This document shows positions 43,600-52,111 of a stretch of DNA of 64,000 nt, piece by piece; position 1 is the first letter of the stretch, and each line of letters opens with the position of its first letter. The notes under the pieces are model-generated. The model was not told where the DNA came from. It ran no database searches and saw only the letters and a list, made by a program, of their open reading frames with translations. The position numbers were made by a program, and so were the translations under genes. This stretch comes from Chloroflexota bacterium (GTDB lineage: Bacteria > Chloroflexota > Anaerolineae > Anaerolineales > Villigracilaceae), in the NCBI GenBank assembly GCA_016213105.1, contig JACRBN010000012.1, forward strand, positions 62,001-126,000, read 5' to 3'.

Positions 43600-44532
43600 T
43601 TGATCACCCTGATTTCACTGATTGCCGCGCTGGCCCTGGCCGCCATCCCGGTCGCGCTCGGATGGCGGCGCAGCGTGGACGAGGCGGGCATGGCGCGCGC
43701 GATGGGCGTGGCCCAGCCGAAGAAGCGCTTCGACCCCGAGAAATTTGCGCGCCAGACCGGTACGGGATTGGCCTTCAACCAGATCGCCTATGGGTTCCTC
43801 GCCTGGGTGGGCGGCGGGCTGGCCGGCGGACTCTTTTTGGGGATCGTCCCCGCCGTTCTGTTTGCGCTGGCGGGCGGGCTGTTGTATGCGGGCACGCTCT
43901 CGGACAAACGCCAGGAATTCCGCTTGAAACAGGCCAAAGACATCCTGCGCGGACTGGGCGTGGTGGAGACCCTGCTCTCGCAGGGCCGACCCCTGGGGGA
44001 TGCGCTGGATGACGCCGCCCAGGCGGTGGGCCCGGACGGGCGCATGGTGCTGGGCGACCTGGTCGTCCGCCTGCGCACCGCGCCCGCCGATGAGGCCGCC
44101 CGGGCCGTGCGGGAGTGGACGACCGCCTGGGACAACCCGGCTGTGGACATCGTGGCCACCTGCCTGCTGGCCTCCATCGAGGGCCGCATTGAGATTGGGC
44201 CGCTGGTGGCCTCCCTGCGCAAGACGCTGGGGACGGTGGTGGAGGTCTTGTCGCGCGCGCGCGCCGCGGCCAAGGGCGTGGAATGGCAGGCCCGCTTCCT
44301 GGCCCTGTTTCCCCCGGCCGTGCTGGTGGTGATCGCCATCACCACGCCCGAGACCGGCCAGCTGTATTCGGCCAATCCGCTGTTGCTGACGCCGGTCATC
44401 CTCGGGTCGGGGATTTCGTACTGGCTCTCGACGCGCATGATCCGCAACGGCCTGTCCATCGAAGCCTCGATGGGCTTGCAGGCCGGCGGACAGGGCGAGA
44501 TCCGCCTGGACCGCCTGGGGCGGGTGTTGTAG
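43600..44532 (+). CDS. TadB-like type II secretion F-domain protein
   Basis: 310 residues from TTG at 43600, behind AGGAG with a 7-base spacing; the frame is open upstream but overlaps the preceding gene. An N-terminal helix, a central membrane pair (FLAWVGGGLAGGLFLGIVPAVLFALAGGLLYAG), the T2SS-F helical domain (LRGLGVVETLLSQGRPLGDALDDAAQ) and a C-terminal pair (FLALFPPAVLVVIAI; LLLTPVILGSGISYWL) match TadB. It is the probable partner of the TadC-like protein at 650. Its stop overlaps the next GTG. Confidence 0.75.
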   Translation: MITLISLIAALALAAIPVALGWRRSVDEAGMARAMGVAQPKKRFDPEKFARQTGTGLAFNQIAYGFLAWVGGGLAGGLFLGIVPAVLFALAGGLLYAGTLSDKRQEFRLKQAKDILRGLGVVETLLSQGRPLGDALDDAAQAVGPDGRMVLGDLVVRLRTAPADEAARAVREWTTAWDNPAVDIVATCLLASIEGRIEIGPLVASLRKTLGTVVEVLSRARAAAKGVEWQARFLALFPPAVLVVIAITTPETGQLYSANPLLLTPVILGSGISYWLSTRMIRNGLSIEASMGLQAGGQGEIRLDRLGRVL

Positions 44533-45233
44533 TGAAGGGCTTCTTTCGCTTTTCTTTGTTCGTGTTGTCTGCCCCGTTGTTATGTGGGGTGGCCCTGGTG
44601 ATCGGGTACGTGCTCCTGGTGACCCTGACCATCCCCCAACTTCCGGCCTGGGCGCAGCCGGCGGTCTACCAATGGCTGTTCGATATCCCCCAGGATGCCG
44701 AGATCTGGGATAACGGCTCCGGCGACGATTCCTCCCCGACCGGGCCAAGCAATGTGCCCTGGGATGGCTACAGCGGCCCGGACGCCGAAATCTACGGCCT
44801 GCCGCTGGTGGGGCCGATCCAGCATTGGGGCACTTGGTATGACAAACCCCTGCTGGGCTGCCTCTTTCACGACCCGTATTACCAGACGCATACCGGCAGC
44901 GACTTCCCGGTGGACGAGGGCACGCCGGTGCACACCACGCTGGGCGGCAAGGTGGTCTGGGCTGCCGAGAACGGTCCGTGGGGCAACCTGGTGGTGGTGG
45001 AAAACAGCGGTTACCAGGTCTGGCTGGCGCACCTGAGCAGCATCCAGGTTTCCGCAGGGGATATTTTGCAGCACGGGGACGTGGTCGGCCTGAGCGGGAA
45101 CACGGGTAACAGCACCGGCCCGCACCTGCACTACGGCATCAAGCAGAAGACCGGTGAGGATACCTATGTCTGGCTCAACCCCCAGTTGTTCTTCAGCGAG
45201 GATGAAATCATCAACGTCGGCTGTTCGAGCTGA
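44532..45233 (+). CDS. Membrane-anchored M23 (LytM) peptidase
   Basis: 233 residues from GTG at 44532. One N-terminal helix (LFVLSAPLLCGVALVIGYVLLV) anchors an extracytoplasmic M23 domain with the zinc motif HTGSDFPVD and the HLHYGI motif, plus WGNLVVVENSGYQVWLAHL typical of the family. In this operon it would open peptidoglycan for the transfer channel, the job done by VirB1/PrgK-type hydrolases in other systems. Confidence 0.85.
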   Translation: MKGFFRFSLFVLSAPLLCGVALVIGYVLLVTLTIPQLPAWAQPAVYQWLFDIPQDAEIWDNGSGDDSSPTGPSNVPWDGYSGPDAEIYGLPLVGPIQHWGTWYDKPLLGCLFHDPYYQTHTGSDFPVDEGTPVHTTLGGKVVWAAENGPWGNLVVVENSGYQVWLAHLSSIQVSAGDILQHGDVVGLSGNTGNSTGPHLHYGIKQKTGEDTYVWLNPQLFFSEDEIINVGCSS

Positions 45234-45235
45234 GC

Positions 45236-46315
45236 ATGACGGTTCGCATCGGCAGGATGACCTTTTCGGATTGGGTCAGCCTGCCCTTCGAGGACGGCTG
45301 GACGGATACCTTCATCTTCCGCATCGACACCCGGGCCTGCATCCCGCCCTTTGATTATGCTCCGCTCCTGAATCGGATGGCCGCCCACACGCTCAGCAAG
45401 CGTTCCAGCGCATCGCTTTGGGTGCAGGTGGAAGGGCCGGGCGAGTGGTTTGCCGCGGAGTTGCGTCGCTCCCTGCGCGGGCTGCGCCTGCCGTTTGCGG
45501 TCACCTGCGCGGGTGCGGACCCGGCCTACCTGGATTTCTCCCGCGCCCCGGCTTTGCTCTACTCACGCTCCCAGCCGCCGCCCGTGGTGGCGGATCGACC
45601 GCCTTCCGTTTCACATGCTGAGCTGAGATGCCTGCAAGCCCTGGCCAGAATGCGGGCGGGGGATGGGTCTGAGGTCGCTTCGCTGGCGGGACTGTCTGAC
45701 GAGGTTACGGAGGGGCTCCTGCGCAATTTGGAGCAGAAGAAATGGGTGGAGTGTACATCCAACGAGGACAGATGCCTGGTCTGGCATGCCAGGAGCAAGG
45801 GCTTGTCTGCGGCGCTGCGTAGTTGGGGTGTTCCCACGGGTGTGGAGTTTACGGCCCGCGAGGAGGAAAACCTCCAGGATGTCGGCAGCGGTCACCGCCG
45901 CCTCGCCCGCCTCTGGCCGGCCTGGTTGAAATCCGCCTGGCCGCGAGCCGAGGTCTGGGCCGGTTGGAGCGAGGTTGGCCTCCCGGGCGCATCTGTGATC
46001 CCCGATGCGTTGGCCTGGGGCAGAATTCAAGGCTACGAGACCCTCTTCTGGCTGGAGGTGGGGGATGGACACAAAAGCCGCGCGGAGATCACGCAGGTCA
46101 CCCGCAAGCGGCTCGAACAGGCCCGGAAATTATGCGCCCGCAGCGGGGTGCGGCTGGTCTACACCCAGCTCAGCACGCCCTGGGTGCATGAGTCCGCGCG
46201 CTGGGCCTGTGTCCAATTGGCGGATGAGGTGGCTGTGGTGTTGGGAAATTGGCGGAGGTTCGGGGAGTTGCCGGTTCTGGAGTGGGGGAGGGTTATCAGC
46301 AATATCCTAAACTGA
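45236..46315 (+). CDS. Replication-relaxation-like protein with winged helix
   Basis: 359 residues. A middle section looks like a winged HTH (SHAELRCLQALARMRAGDGSEVASLAGLSDEVTEGLLRNLEQKKWV). The C-terminal part has SVIPDALAWGR...GYETLFWLEVGDGHKS...ITQVTRKRLEQAR, the layout of replication-relaxation family proteins of conjugative elements, with Asp and Glu positions reminiscent of a PD-(D/E)xK fold. It is the last gene of the transfer block. A degenerate second copy of its 3' end lies at 54489-54640. Confidence 0.65.
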   Translation: MTVRIGRMTFSDWVSLPFEDGWTDTFIFRIDTRACIPPFDYAPLLNRMAAHTLSKRSSASLWVQVEGPGEWFAAELRRSLRGLRLPFAVTCAGADPAYLDFSRAPALLYSRSQPPPVVADRPPSVSHAELRCLQALARMRAGDGSEVASLAGLSDEVTEGLLRNLEQKKWVECTSNEDRCLVWHARSKGLSAALRSWGVPTGVEFTAREEENLQDVGSGHRRLARLWPAWLKSAWPRAEVWAGWSEVGLPGASVIPDALAWGRIQGYETLFWLEVGDGHKSRAEITQVTRKRLEQARKLCARSGVRLVYTQLSTPWVHESARWACVQLADEVAVVLGNWRRFGELPVLEWGRVISNILN

Positions 46316-46583
46316 CAAATAGTATCAATCCGGTTGAGACCGAAATGGATAATGCGTCCAGAACGTATGCCTTTGCATAGCTTGTGAAAGCCTATCACAG
46401 TGGAGGAATATAAGAAAAATATCCCTAACAAAGACAAACCTGTTGATTTCAAATCTATTTATGCATAAGCGTTCTTATAGATGAGAATCAACTCATGTGT
46501 AGTGACCAATGGGTTGATGACTGCAATTCTGGAAGGCGCGCTGTTACCGGAATAGCTTGGATGGGAGAGAACATACGACAAGA

Positions 46584-47477
46584 TTATGTTCTACCCGTTT
46601 TATTTGGCCACGGGGTAAGTTTTTTAACACCCTGCCCCACTTTATCTGCAATCTTAATAAAAGCAGTTGCAGTGGTGTGATCCAAAGGGAAATAATGACT
46701 TAGGTAAAGTTCACCATAAGGGGTAAGAATTACAGAGGAGGATGAGGTAATTCGCAATCTACCATAAATATCGTGACTAATCTCAAAGGGACTCAACATT
46801 GCTTCTTTGTCGTCTTCAAGTACTGAACTTTTTCGCCAGTACTGATCAAACAGTGGGTATTTCTTTATATTTCGGAACTCCTTCATCAGGCTGAAAAAAC
46901 GGGGTTTGGTTCGGTACCGCAAACTACTCTCTCTAAAAGCCCGAAGACTGATTAAAGCCGCATTGTTAAATTGATCACCAAATGCCTGATGGACTTCCAT
47001 CATTCCATAAATAATATGCATGTTATTTATACCCGCTGGGGAGTTTGCGGCCTGGTGCAGGGATTCAGGTGTGATTTGCAGCAAATCCAACATGATGTGA
47101 TTAACTGCAATTACATCGCCAAATGCATCTCCAAGATGCGCTGGCGCATACATGTTGGAAAGCATCGACATCAACCCGCCCAATGTTTTTTGGACATCGA
47201 AATCTTTTAATGGGCTATTTTGATCGGATGGTCGCACCAATTGCTTTTGTTCCAAACCGCAGGATGCCAGAAAAAATTCACGCCGTTCCAAACTGGTCAA
47301 TTGCAAAACATTCGCAAGCCGAAACAGCGTCTTGGGTTCCAGAAATTTTTTCACACCACGCTCGATGTTGCTGAGAGTGGTAACTGGAATTTCAGCATAC
47401 TCAGCCAGTTGGGATTGTGTCCAACCCAATTCAGCGCGCAATAAAGAGATCAAACGGCCAAATTCTTTTCTGTTCAT
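46584..47477 (-). CDS. XRE-family regulator with MmyB-like C-terminal domain
   Basis: 297 residues from the ATG at 47477; upstream in-frame starts lack support. The N-terminal HTH reads LISLLRAELGWTQSQLAEYAEIPVTTLSNIERG. The C-terminal part (VIAVNHIMLDLLQITPESLH...GINNMHIIYG) matches the MmyB-like, PAS-fold ligand domain common in such regulators. It is divergent from the SLH-peptidase gene, 184 bases away, and may control it. Confidence 0.8.
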   Translation of the reverse strand: MNRKEFGRLISLLRAELGWTQSQLAEYAEIPVTTLSNIERGVKKFLEPKTLFRLANVLQLTSLERREFFLASCGLEQKQLVRPSDQNSPLKDFDVQKTLGGLMSMLSNMYAPAHLGDAFGDVIAVNHIMLDLLQITPESLHQAANSPAGINNMHIIYGMMEVHQAFGDQFNNAALISLRAFRESSLRYRTKPRFFSLMKEFRNIKKYPLFDQYWRKSSVLEDDKEAMLSPFEISHDIYGRLRITSSSSVILTPYGELYLSHYFPLDHTTATAFIKIADKVGQGVKKLTPWPNKTGRT

Positions 47478-47661
47478 AGCCACCGTACCTTTCTTTTTTG
47501 CAAGATTCATCAAAAAATAAGAATTGTTCCGAGAAAAAATAACGAAGGTAATTGAAATATGTGTAGGATAATAACAAAAGTATTTGTAATTGTGCAAAAA
47601 ATGTCGACCTATCAGGGCGACCTAAGATATTCACTCACTTAATATCCGCAAGGAGGCAACA

Positions 47662-50600
47662 ATGAAAAAACAAAGGTTACTATCTCTCTGCATCGTTTTG
47701 GGGCTCATATTTTCATTCTTCAGCAACACAACTGTAAGTGTTTCGTTTGCGCAGGAAAGGGATGATTCACATTCAACATCGACTGCGCCAAATGATTATG
47801 CCTTGAATAAGGTGCGGCCTGGTTTACAAAAGTCGATTACGGGCAGTGCAGATATCCTATTAATACAGACTGCTCTACCTTGGGGATCAGATGCAGACAT
47901 GCAGGTCCTGGACTCATTGGGGTATAGTTATGATATGGTGGATATTGGCAGTATTAGCAGTGTTAGCCTTTTTGATTACCCTGTGATTCTTATTGTGAAC
48001 GACCAAGTGCAGGAATTTTACAACCAATATGCTTCCCAAATCACTCAATTCGAGTCCTATGTATCTTCGGGTGGTATTTTAGTCTATTTTGCTGCTGGCG
48101 CTGGTTGGGCGGGCGGTCAATTGAATGCCCCGCTACCAGGTGGAGCGACGTGGGTTTATGGGTATGATCCAAATAATCACATTGAGGATTATAACCACCC
48201 AATCGTAACAGGCTTGTTAAGCGGTGAAAATATCGATTGGGGAGGTGCGTTGACAGATGTCGATCTCTTTGGTGGTTATTGCAGTCATGGGTACCTGACC
48301 AATTTACCAGAGGGTTTTCATACGATCATGTCAAGCAATATTTGGGATCAACCCACTCTGGTGGAATATGGCTTGGGTAATGGCAAGGTTATCGCTTCGA
48401 CACTAACCTGGGAAGCCTATTGGGCTTGGTACCCGAACGACGGAGGCAGTTTCGCTAAAAAGGCCCTGGATGATGTGTTCTTGTACGCATTTTCAGGAAA
48501 TGTTGTGCCTGCCGGGGCAAAATTAGACTTGCGTATTGAAGATGCACCGGCATGGGTGGATGTGAACAAAAGTCGTGGTAGCTACGTTGATGTTGTTGCA
48601 CGTGTCTCTGGAGATGCTGCTTATGAGGCGAGCGTAACGCTTGATGTCCCCGCCGATAAATTTGGCAATCCAGATAAAACCTTTACCCGTAATTACCCTG
48701 GTGATTCCGTCTATGGTCAGGAGAATCAGTATACGAATCCTGGAAGCGGTCAATATGAAATCTCAAGTACACTTCAATCCTATGCGGGACAATACTATAA
48801 GGAATATGTCTGGCGATTCAAAATACCCGACAGTGCTTCACCTGAGAGCAATGTTGAATTGTCAGCCAAAGTTTCAATACCTGATCATATTATCTCGAAT
48901 TCAACAAAACGGGCCCAACTAAATATTATCGATTCAGCCAGAAGTCTTCTTGTTACCAACAGAAAGCTTTTATTCGAAAAATTTCAATCCAATCCGTCCC
49001 AAAATGATGTTTCGTCTTTATTGGAAGAGATATATATTCAAGCAATGTTAAACAATGGAGAAGTATTTTATGTAGATTTATATAACGATGCGGCTAAAAA
49101 TTGGGATCAAGATGTCGATTACTCCAACGAAACGTCTGCCAATGCTGTTGCCACTGGGATTGACGGCCTGATTGATGGTTGGTATGGTCGCTTAACCAAA
49201 CACCCAAGCTGGTGGGAAACAATCAAACCAGAGTTCCTGCTCATAGTGGGTGGCGATGAGATTATTCCATTCTACAGAGCCGACGACCGTCCTTATGGAG
49301 ATGACGAGCATGCTCATGTGCATGTCGATGATGCCGACCCTGTAGGCAGGGTGCCGCAAGAACACTATCTACTTTCGGATAATATTTATGCAGACGTGGG
49401 CGGTGGTAAGAGCGATTGGGAAGAAGGCAAATTAGAATTGTCTCTTGGCCGAATCATTGGTCCCTCGGCTGTTTCAATGCGTCAATTTATCGAAAATGCC
49501 TCGCTGGAAACACCCGCCCTTAGTCAAGCGGTAATTGCTTCCAGGTCTTCTTCACATAACCTTGACACCGTTCGGGATAGACTGAATTCTAGAAATGTTT
49601 TCATGTATGGTGAGGAAAATCCAGACCTAACGGAGAATGATGCCTGGACCCGTGATGAATGGATTACTGCTCTTGAGCAGCCCTATCAGATACTTGCCTA
49701 TCAAGGACATGGTGCCTATAACGGCTGGTATGGTACTGATGCTTGGACGAGCTTTGTCACGACATCAAATCAACCAGCTGGTTATATTAACGAAAATCAT
49801 CCGTTATTTGTTGTGGCAGCTTGTAATTTTGCCATTCCTACGGACCTAAATGGCGCCGCGTGGAACCCTCAAGCAAACGATAACATAAATTATAAATTAA
49901 TTTCGCTTGGCGCAAGTGGAATTTATGCTTCAACTGGTATTAACACAACGGCCGGTTGGATAAATGTTGCTTATGGGGAACGCTTGTATAATGATTACTT
50001 TAAATACTTGATTGACCCAGGCTCATGGTTTGGAATGATACCACCCAGTAATTATAGTGAATACTTTGGGTCAGCCATGCTAAAAGCCAAGCAAAATTAT
50101 CCAAGCAACGGCTTTTTAGGATACAACGGGACTGACAAAAAGACATTGATGGAGTATGTTTATTATGGACTCCCGTGGTCATTCGTTGAAACACCGGATA
50201 ATGAAGCAAACCAGGCCGCATTGGCCCAGGGAGCGCCTAATGGATATGCGGTAGAGAAGGATATACCACAAGTCACTGCACCAAATTCATATAGCAGAGA
50301 TATTGCTGTCACTGTTTCATCCTATCAGTTCACCGCAATCGATGATTTTGAGCTTTTGCAAATCCCGGGCGCAGATACGATATACACGTTATACAAACCT
50401 GTATTACCTGTAATCAATACAATGTTGATATTGCCGCCTGATGCTTCTATTACAAGCATCGATCTCGTTGGAGAGAATTTCAGTAGCTTAGGCATTCATA
50501 CAATTCCAGCCGCTGATCCAGTCACTGAATACAATTTATCTACTGGTTTCACAGAAACCATGGATGTAACTGGTATTTATCCGTCCTCCTCACGCTTTGG

Positions 50601-51927
50601 CTATGATGTAGTAAATTTTGGAGATCATGTTGAAGTGCGGATCGCCGTAACTCCAGTAACATTTAATACAAACACCCATGAAGTTGTGCTTTTCGACTTA
50701 ACTGAGTTGAGAATAAATTACACTTCATCTGTCCCGGTTGCAACCAGCCCGATGAAACTCGATAAACCGGAATACAAGGTTAATGAGATCATTAACGTAT
50801 CGGCCAAAATCGAAAACGTAAGTGCAAACACCCTGTCACTATCAGGTGAATTGTCGACCTATGATACTGCTGGGAATTTGGTTGGGACAACGAGCAGCGG
50901 TATTTTTAATGTCAATAGCGGCGATTCTTATTTGCTGCAAATTCCTTGGGAGGCGGGGTTACAGCCAGGAAATTATCAAACCGTATTGACAATTGACCAG
51001 GATGGTTTGCAGCTGGTGTCTACCAGTTCCGCGTTTGTAGTATTGAGCGGAAAATTATCTTCAGTCTCGATGCCAAGTGCGATTTACTTTAGCGAATATG
51101 GGGAGTTCAGTCTAGCCTTTGATAACTATCTCACGACAACGACAACAGTTGCAGCAAAAATCCATGTCTATAATACGAACGGGATTGAGGTAACAAGTCT
51201 TTTAGAGCGCACTTTTATTGTCGATCCTGGTGCTACAGGATATACCTACTGGTCCTGGGACCCTTCAGGTTTGCCAGAAGGAAAATATTTCATGCGCGTA
51301 GTTGCGAATGTGGAAGATGAGACATATGCAAGCGGATTATACGAAGTGGAAATATTTACGCTTCCACGTATCCAAACATTTTCAGATATTCCTATGGATC
51401 ATTGGGCATGGAAATTTGTTGAGCGGCTGTACGCAAACGGAATCACCGGCGGATGTAGCACTGATCCGCTCAACTATTGTCCCACTGCCAATGTCACTCG
51501 CGCGCAGATGGCAGTTTTCCTGCTCAAGGGTATGTATGGTACAGCCTATACTCCTCCTGATGCCATAGGAACCATCTTTGCCGATGTCCCAGCCGATCAC
51601 ATGTTCGGGAAGTGGATCGAACAGCTGTCTGTGGAAGGCATCACTGGTGGTTGTGGCAATGGTAATTATTGTCCCAATTCCCCCGTCACACGCGAGCAGA
51701 TGGCGGTCTTTCTACTGCGCGCGGAGCACGGCAATACCTACACCCCACCTGCCGCAACCGGTGTCTTTGCCGATGTCCCTGCCGATTACTGGGCCGCTTC
51801 CTGGATCGAGCAATTGGCCGCTGAGGGCATCACGGGGGGGTGCGGAGGCGGCAACTACTGTCCTAAGACGATTGTCACCCGTGCTCAGATGGCAGTCTTC
51901 CTGGTGGCAGCCTTCAATTTGCCATAA
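47662..51927 (+). CDS. Surface protein with gingipain-like (C25) peptidase domain and three SLH repeats
   Basis: 1421 residues, ATG behind AAGGAGG. A signal peptide (LSLCIVLGLIFSFFSNTTVSVSFA) precedes a large N-terminal region. The C25-like domain (about residues 520-830) has PEFLLIVGGDEIIPFY, the catalytic His in AYQGHGAYNGW and the nucleophile Cys in FVVAACNFAIP. Ig-like domains follow, and three SLH repeats close the protein (FSDIPMDHWAWKFVERLYA; FADVPADHMFGKWIEQL; FADVPADYWAASWIEQL, each ending in a VTRxQMAVFL motif). It is probably displayed on the cell wall. Confidence 0.87.
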   Translation: MKKQRLLSLCIVLGLIFSFFSNTTVSVSFAQERDDSHSTSTAPNDYALNKVRPGLQKSITGSADILLIQTALPWGSDADMQVLDSLGYSYDMVDIGSISSVSLFDYPVILIVNDQVQEFYNQYASQITQFESYVSSGGILVYFAAGAGWAGGQLNAPLPGGATWVYGYDPNNHIEDYNHPIVTGLLSGENIDWGGALTDVDLFGGYCSHGYLTNLPEGFHTIMSSNIWDQPTLVEYGLGNGKVIASTLTWEAYWAWYPNDGGSFAKKALDDVFLYAFSGNVVPAGAKLDLRIEDAPAWVDVNKSRGSYVDVVARVSGDAAYEASVTLDVPADKFGNPDKTFTRNYPGDSVYGQENQYTNPGSGQYEISSTLQSYAGQYYKEYVWRFKIPDSASPESNVELSAKVSIPDHIISNSTKRAQLNIIDSARSLLVTNRKLLFEKFQSNPSQNDVSSLLEEIYIQAMLNNGEVFYVDLYNDAAKNWDQDVDYSNETSANAVATGIDGLIDGWYGRLTKHPSWWETIKPEFLLIVGGDEIIPFYRADDRPYGDDEHAHVHVDDADPVGRVPQEHYLLSDNIYADVGGGKSDWEEGKLELSLGRIIGPSAVSMRQFIENASLETPALSQAVIASRSSSHNLDTVRDRLNSRNVFMYGEENPDLTENDAWTRDEWITALEQPYQILAYQGHGAYNGWYGTDAWTSFVTTSNQPAGYINENHPLFVVAACNFAIPTDLNGAAWNPQANDNINYKLISLGASGIYASTGINTTAGWINVAYGERLYNDYFKYLIDPGSWFGMIPPSNYSEYFGSAMLKAKQNYPSNGFLGYNGTDKKTLMEYVYYGLPWSFVETPDNEANQAALAQGAPNGYAVEKDIPQVTAPNSYSRDIAVTVSSYQFTAIDDFELLQIPGADTIYTLYKPVLPVINTMLILPPDASITSIDLVGENFSSLGIHTIPAADPVTEYNLSTGFTETMDVTGIYPSSSRFGYDVVNFGDHVEVRIAVTPVTFNTNTHEVVLFDLTELRINYTSSVPVATSPMKLDKPEYKVNEIINVSAKIENVSANTLSLSGELSTYDTAGNLVGTTSSGIFNVNSGDSYLLQIPWEAGLQPGNYQTVLTIDQDGLQLVSTSSAFVVLSGKLSSVSMPSAIYFSEYGEFSLAFDNYLTTTTTVAAKIHVYNTNGIEVTSLLERTFIVDPGATGYTYWSWDPSGLPEGKYFMRVVANVEDETYASGLYEVEIFTLPRIQTFSDIPMDHWAWKFVERLYANGITGGCSTDPLNYCPTANVTRAQMAVFLLKGMYGTAYTPPDAIGTIFADVPADHMFGKWIEQLSVEGITGGCGNGNYCPNSPVTREQMAVFLLRAEHGNTYTPPAATGVFADVPADYWAASWIEQLAAEGITGGCGGGNYCPKTIVTRAQMAVFLVAAFNLP

Positions 51928-51944
51928 TCTTCTGAGATGAAATC

Positions 51945-51976
51945 AAAGGCGCTCCTGAATTTAGGAGCGCCTTTTT
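51945..51976 (+). terminator. Terminator after SLH-peptidase gene
   Basis: AAAGGCGCTCCT (51945-51956) pairs with AGGAGCGCCTTT (51963-51974) and a T-run to 51976 follows. The same hairpin follows the second SLH gene, showing the two 3' regions share an origin. Confidence 0.9.
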
Positions 51977-52111
51977 CGATTGGCGAGTCAGTATTCTAAG
52001 GTACTGCGTGATTATCTGCTATACAATGTGAAAGTATGCACAACCAACCAGTCTGGGGAAATATACGACCGGAACGGTGTCCAAGATCTGCCAAATCCCC
52101 GGGAGGGACGA

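Noticed and set aside
46495-46680. 61-codon plus-strand frame near the XRE regulator
   Set aside because: Overlaps the end of the well-supported minus-strand regulator and has no ribosome site.
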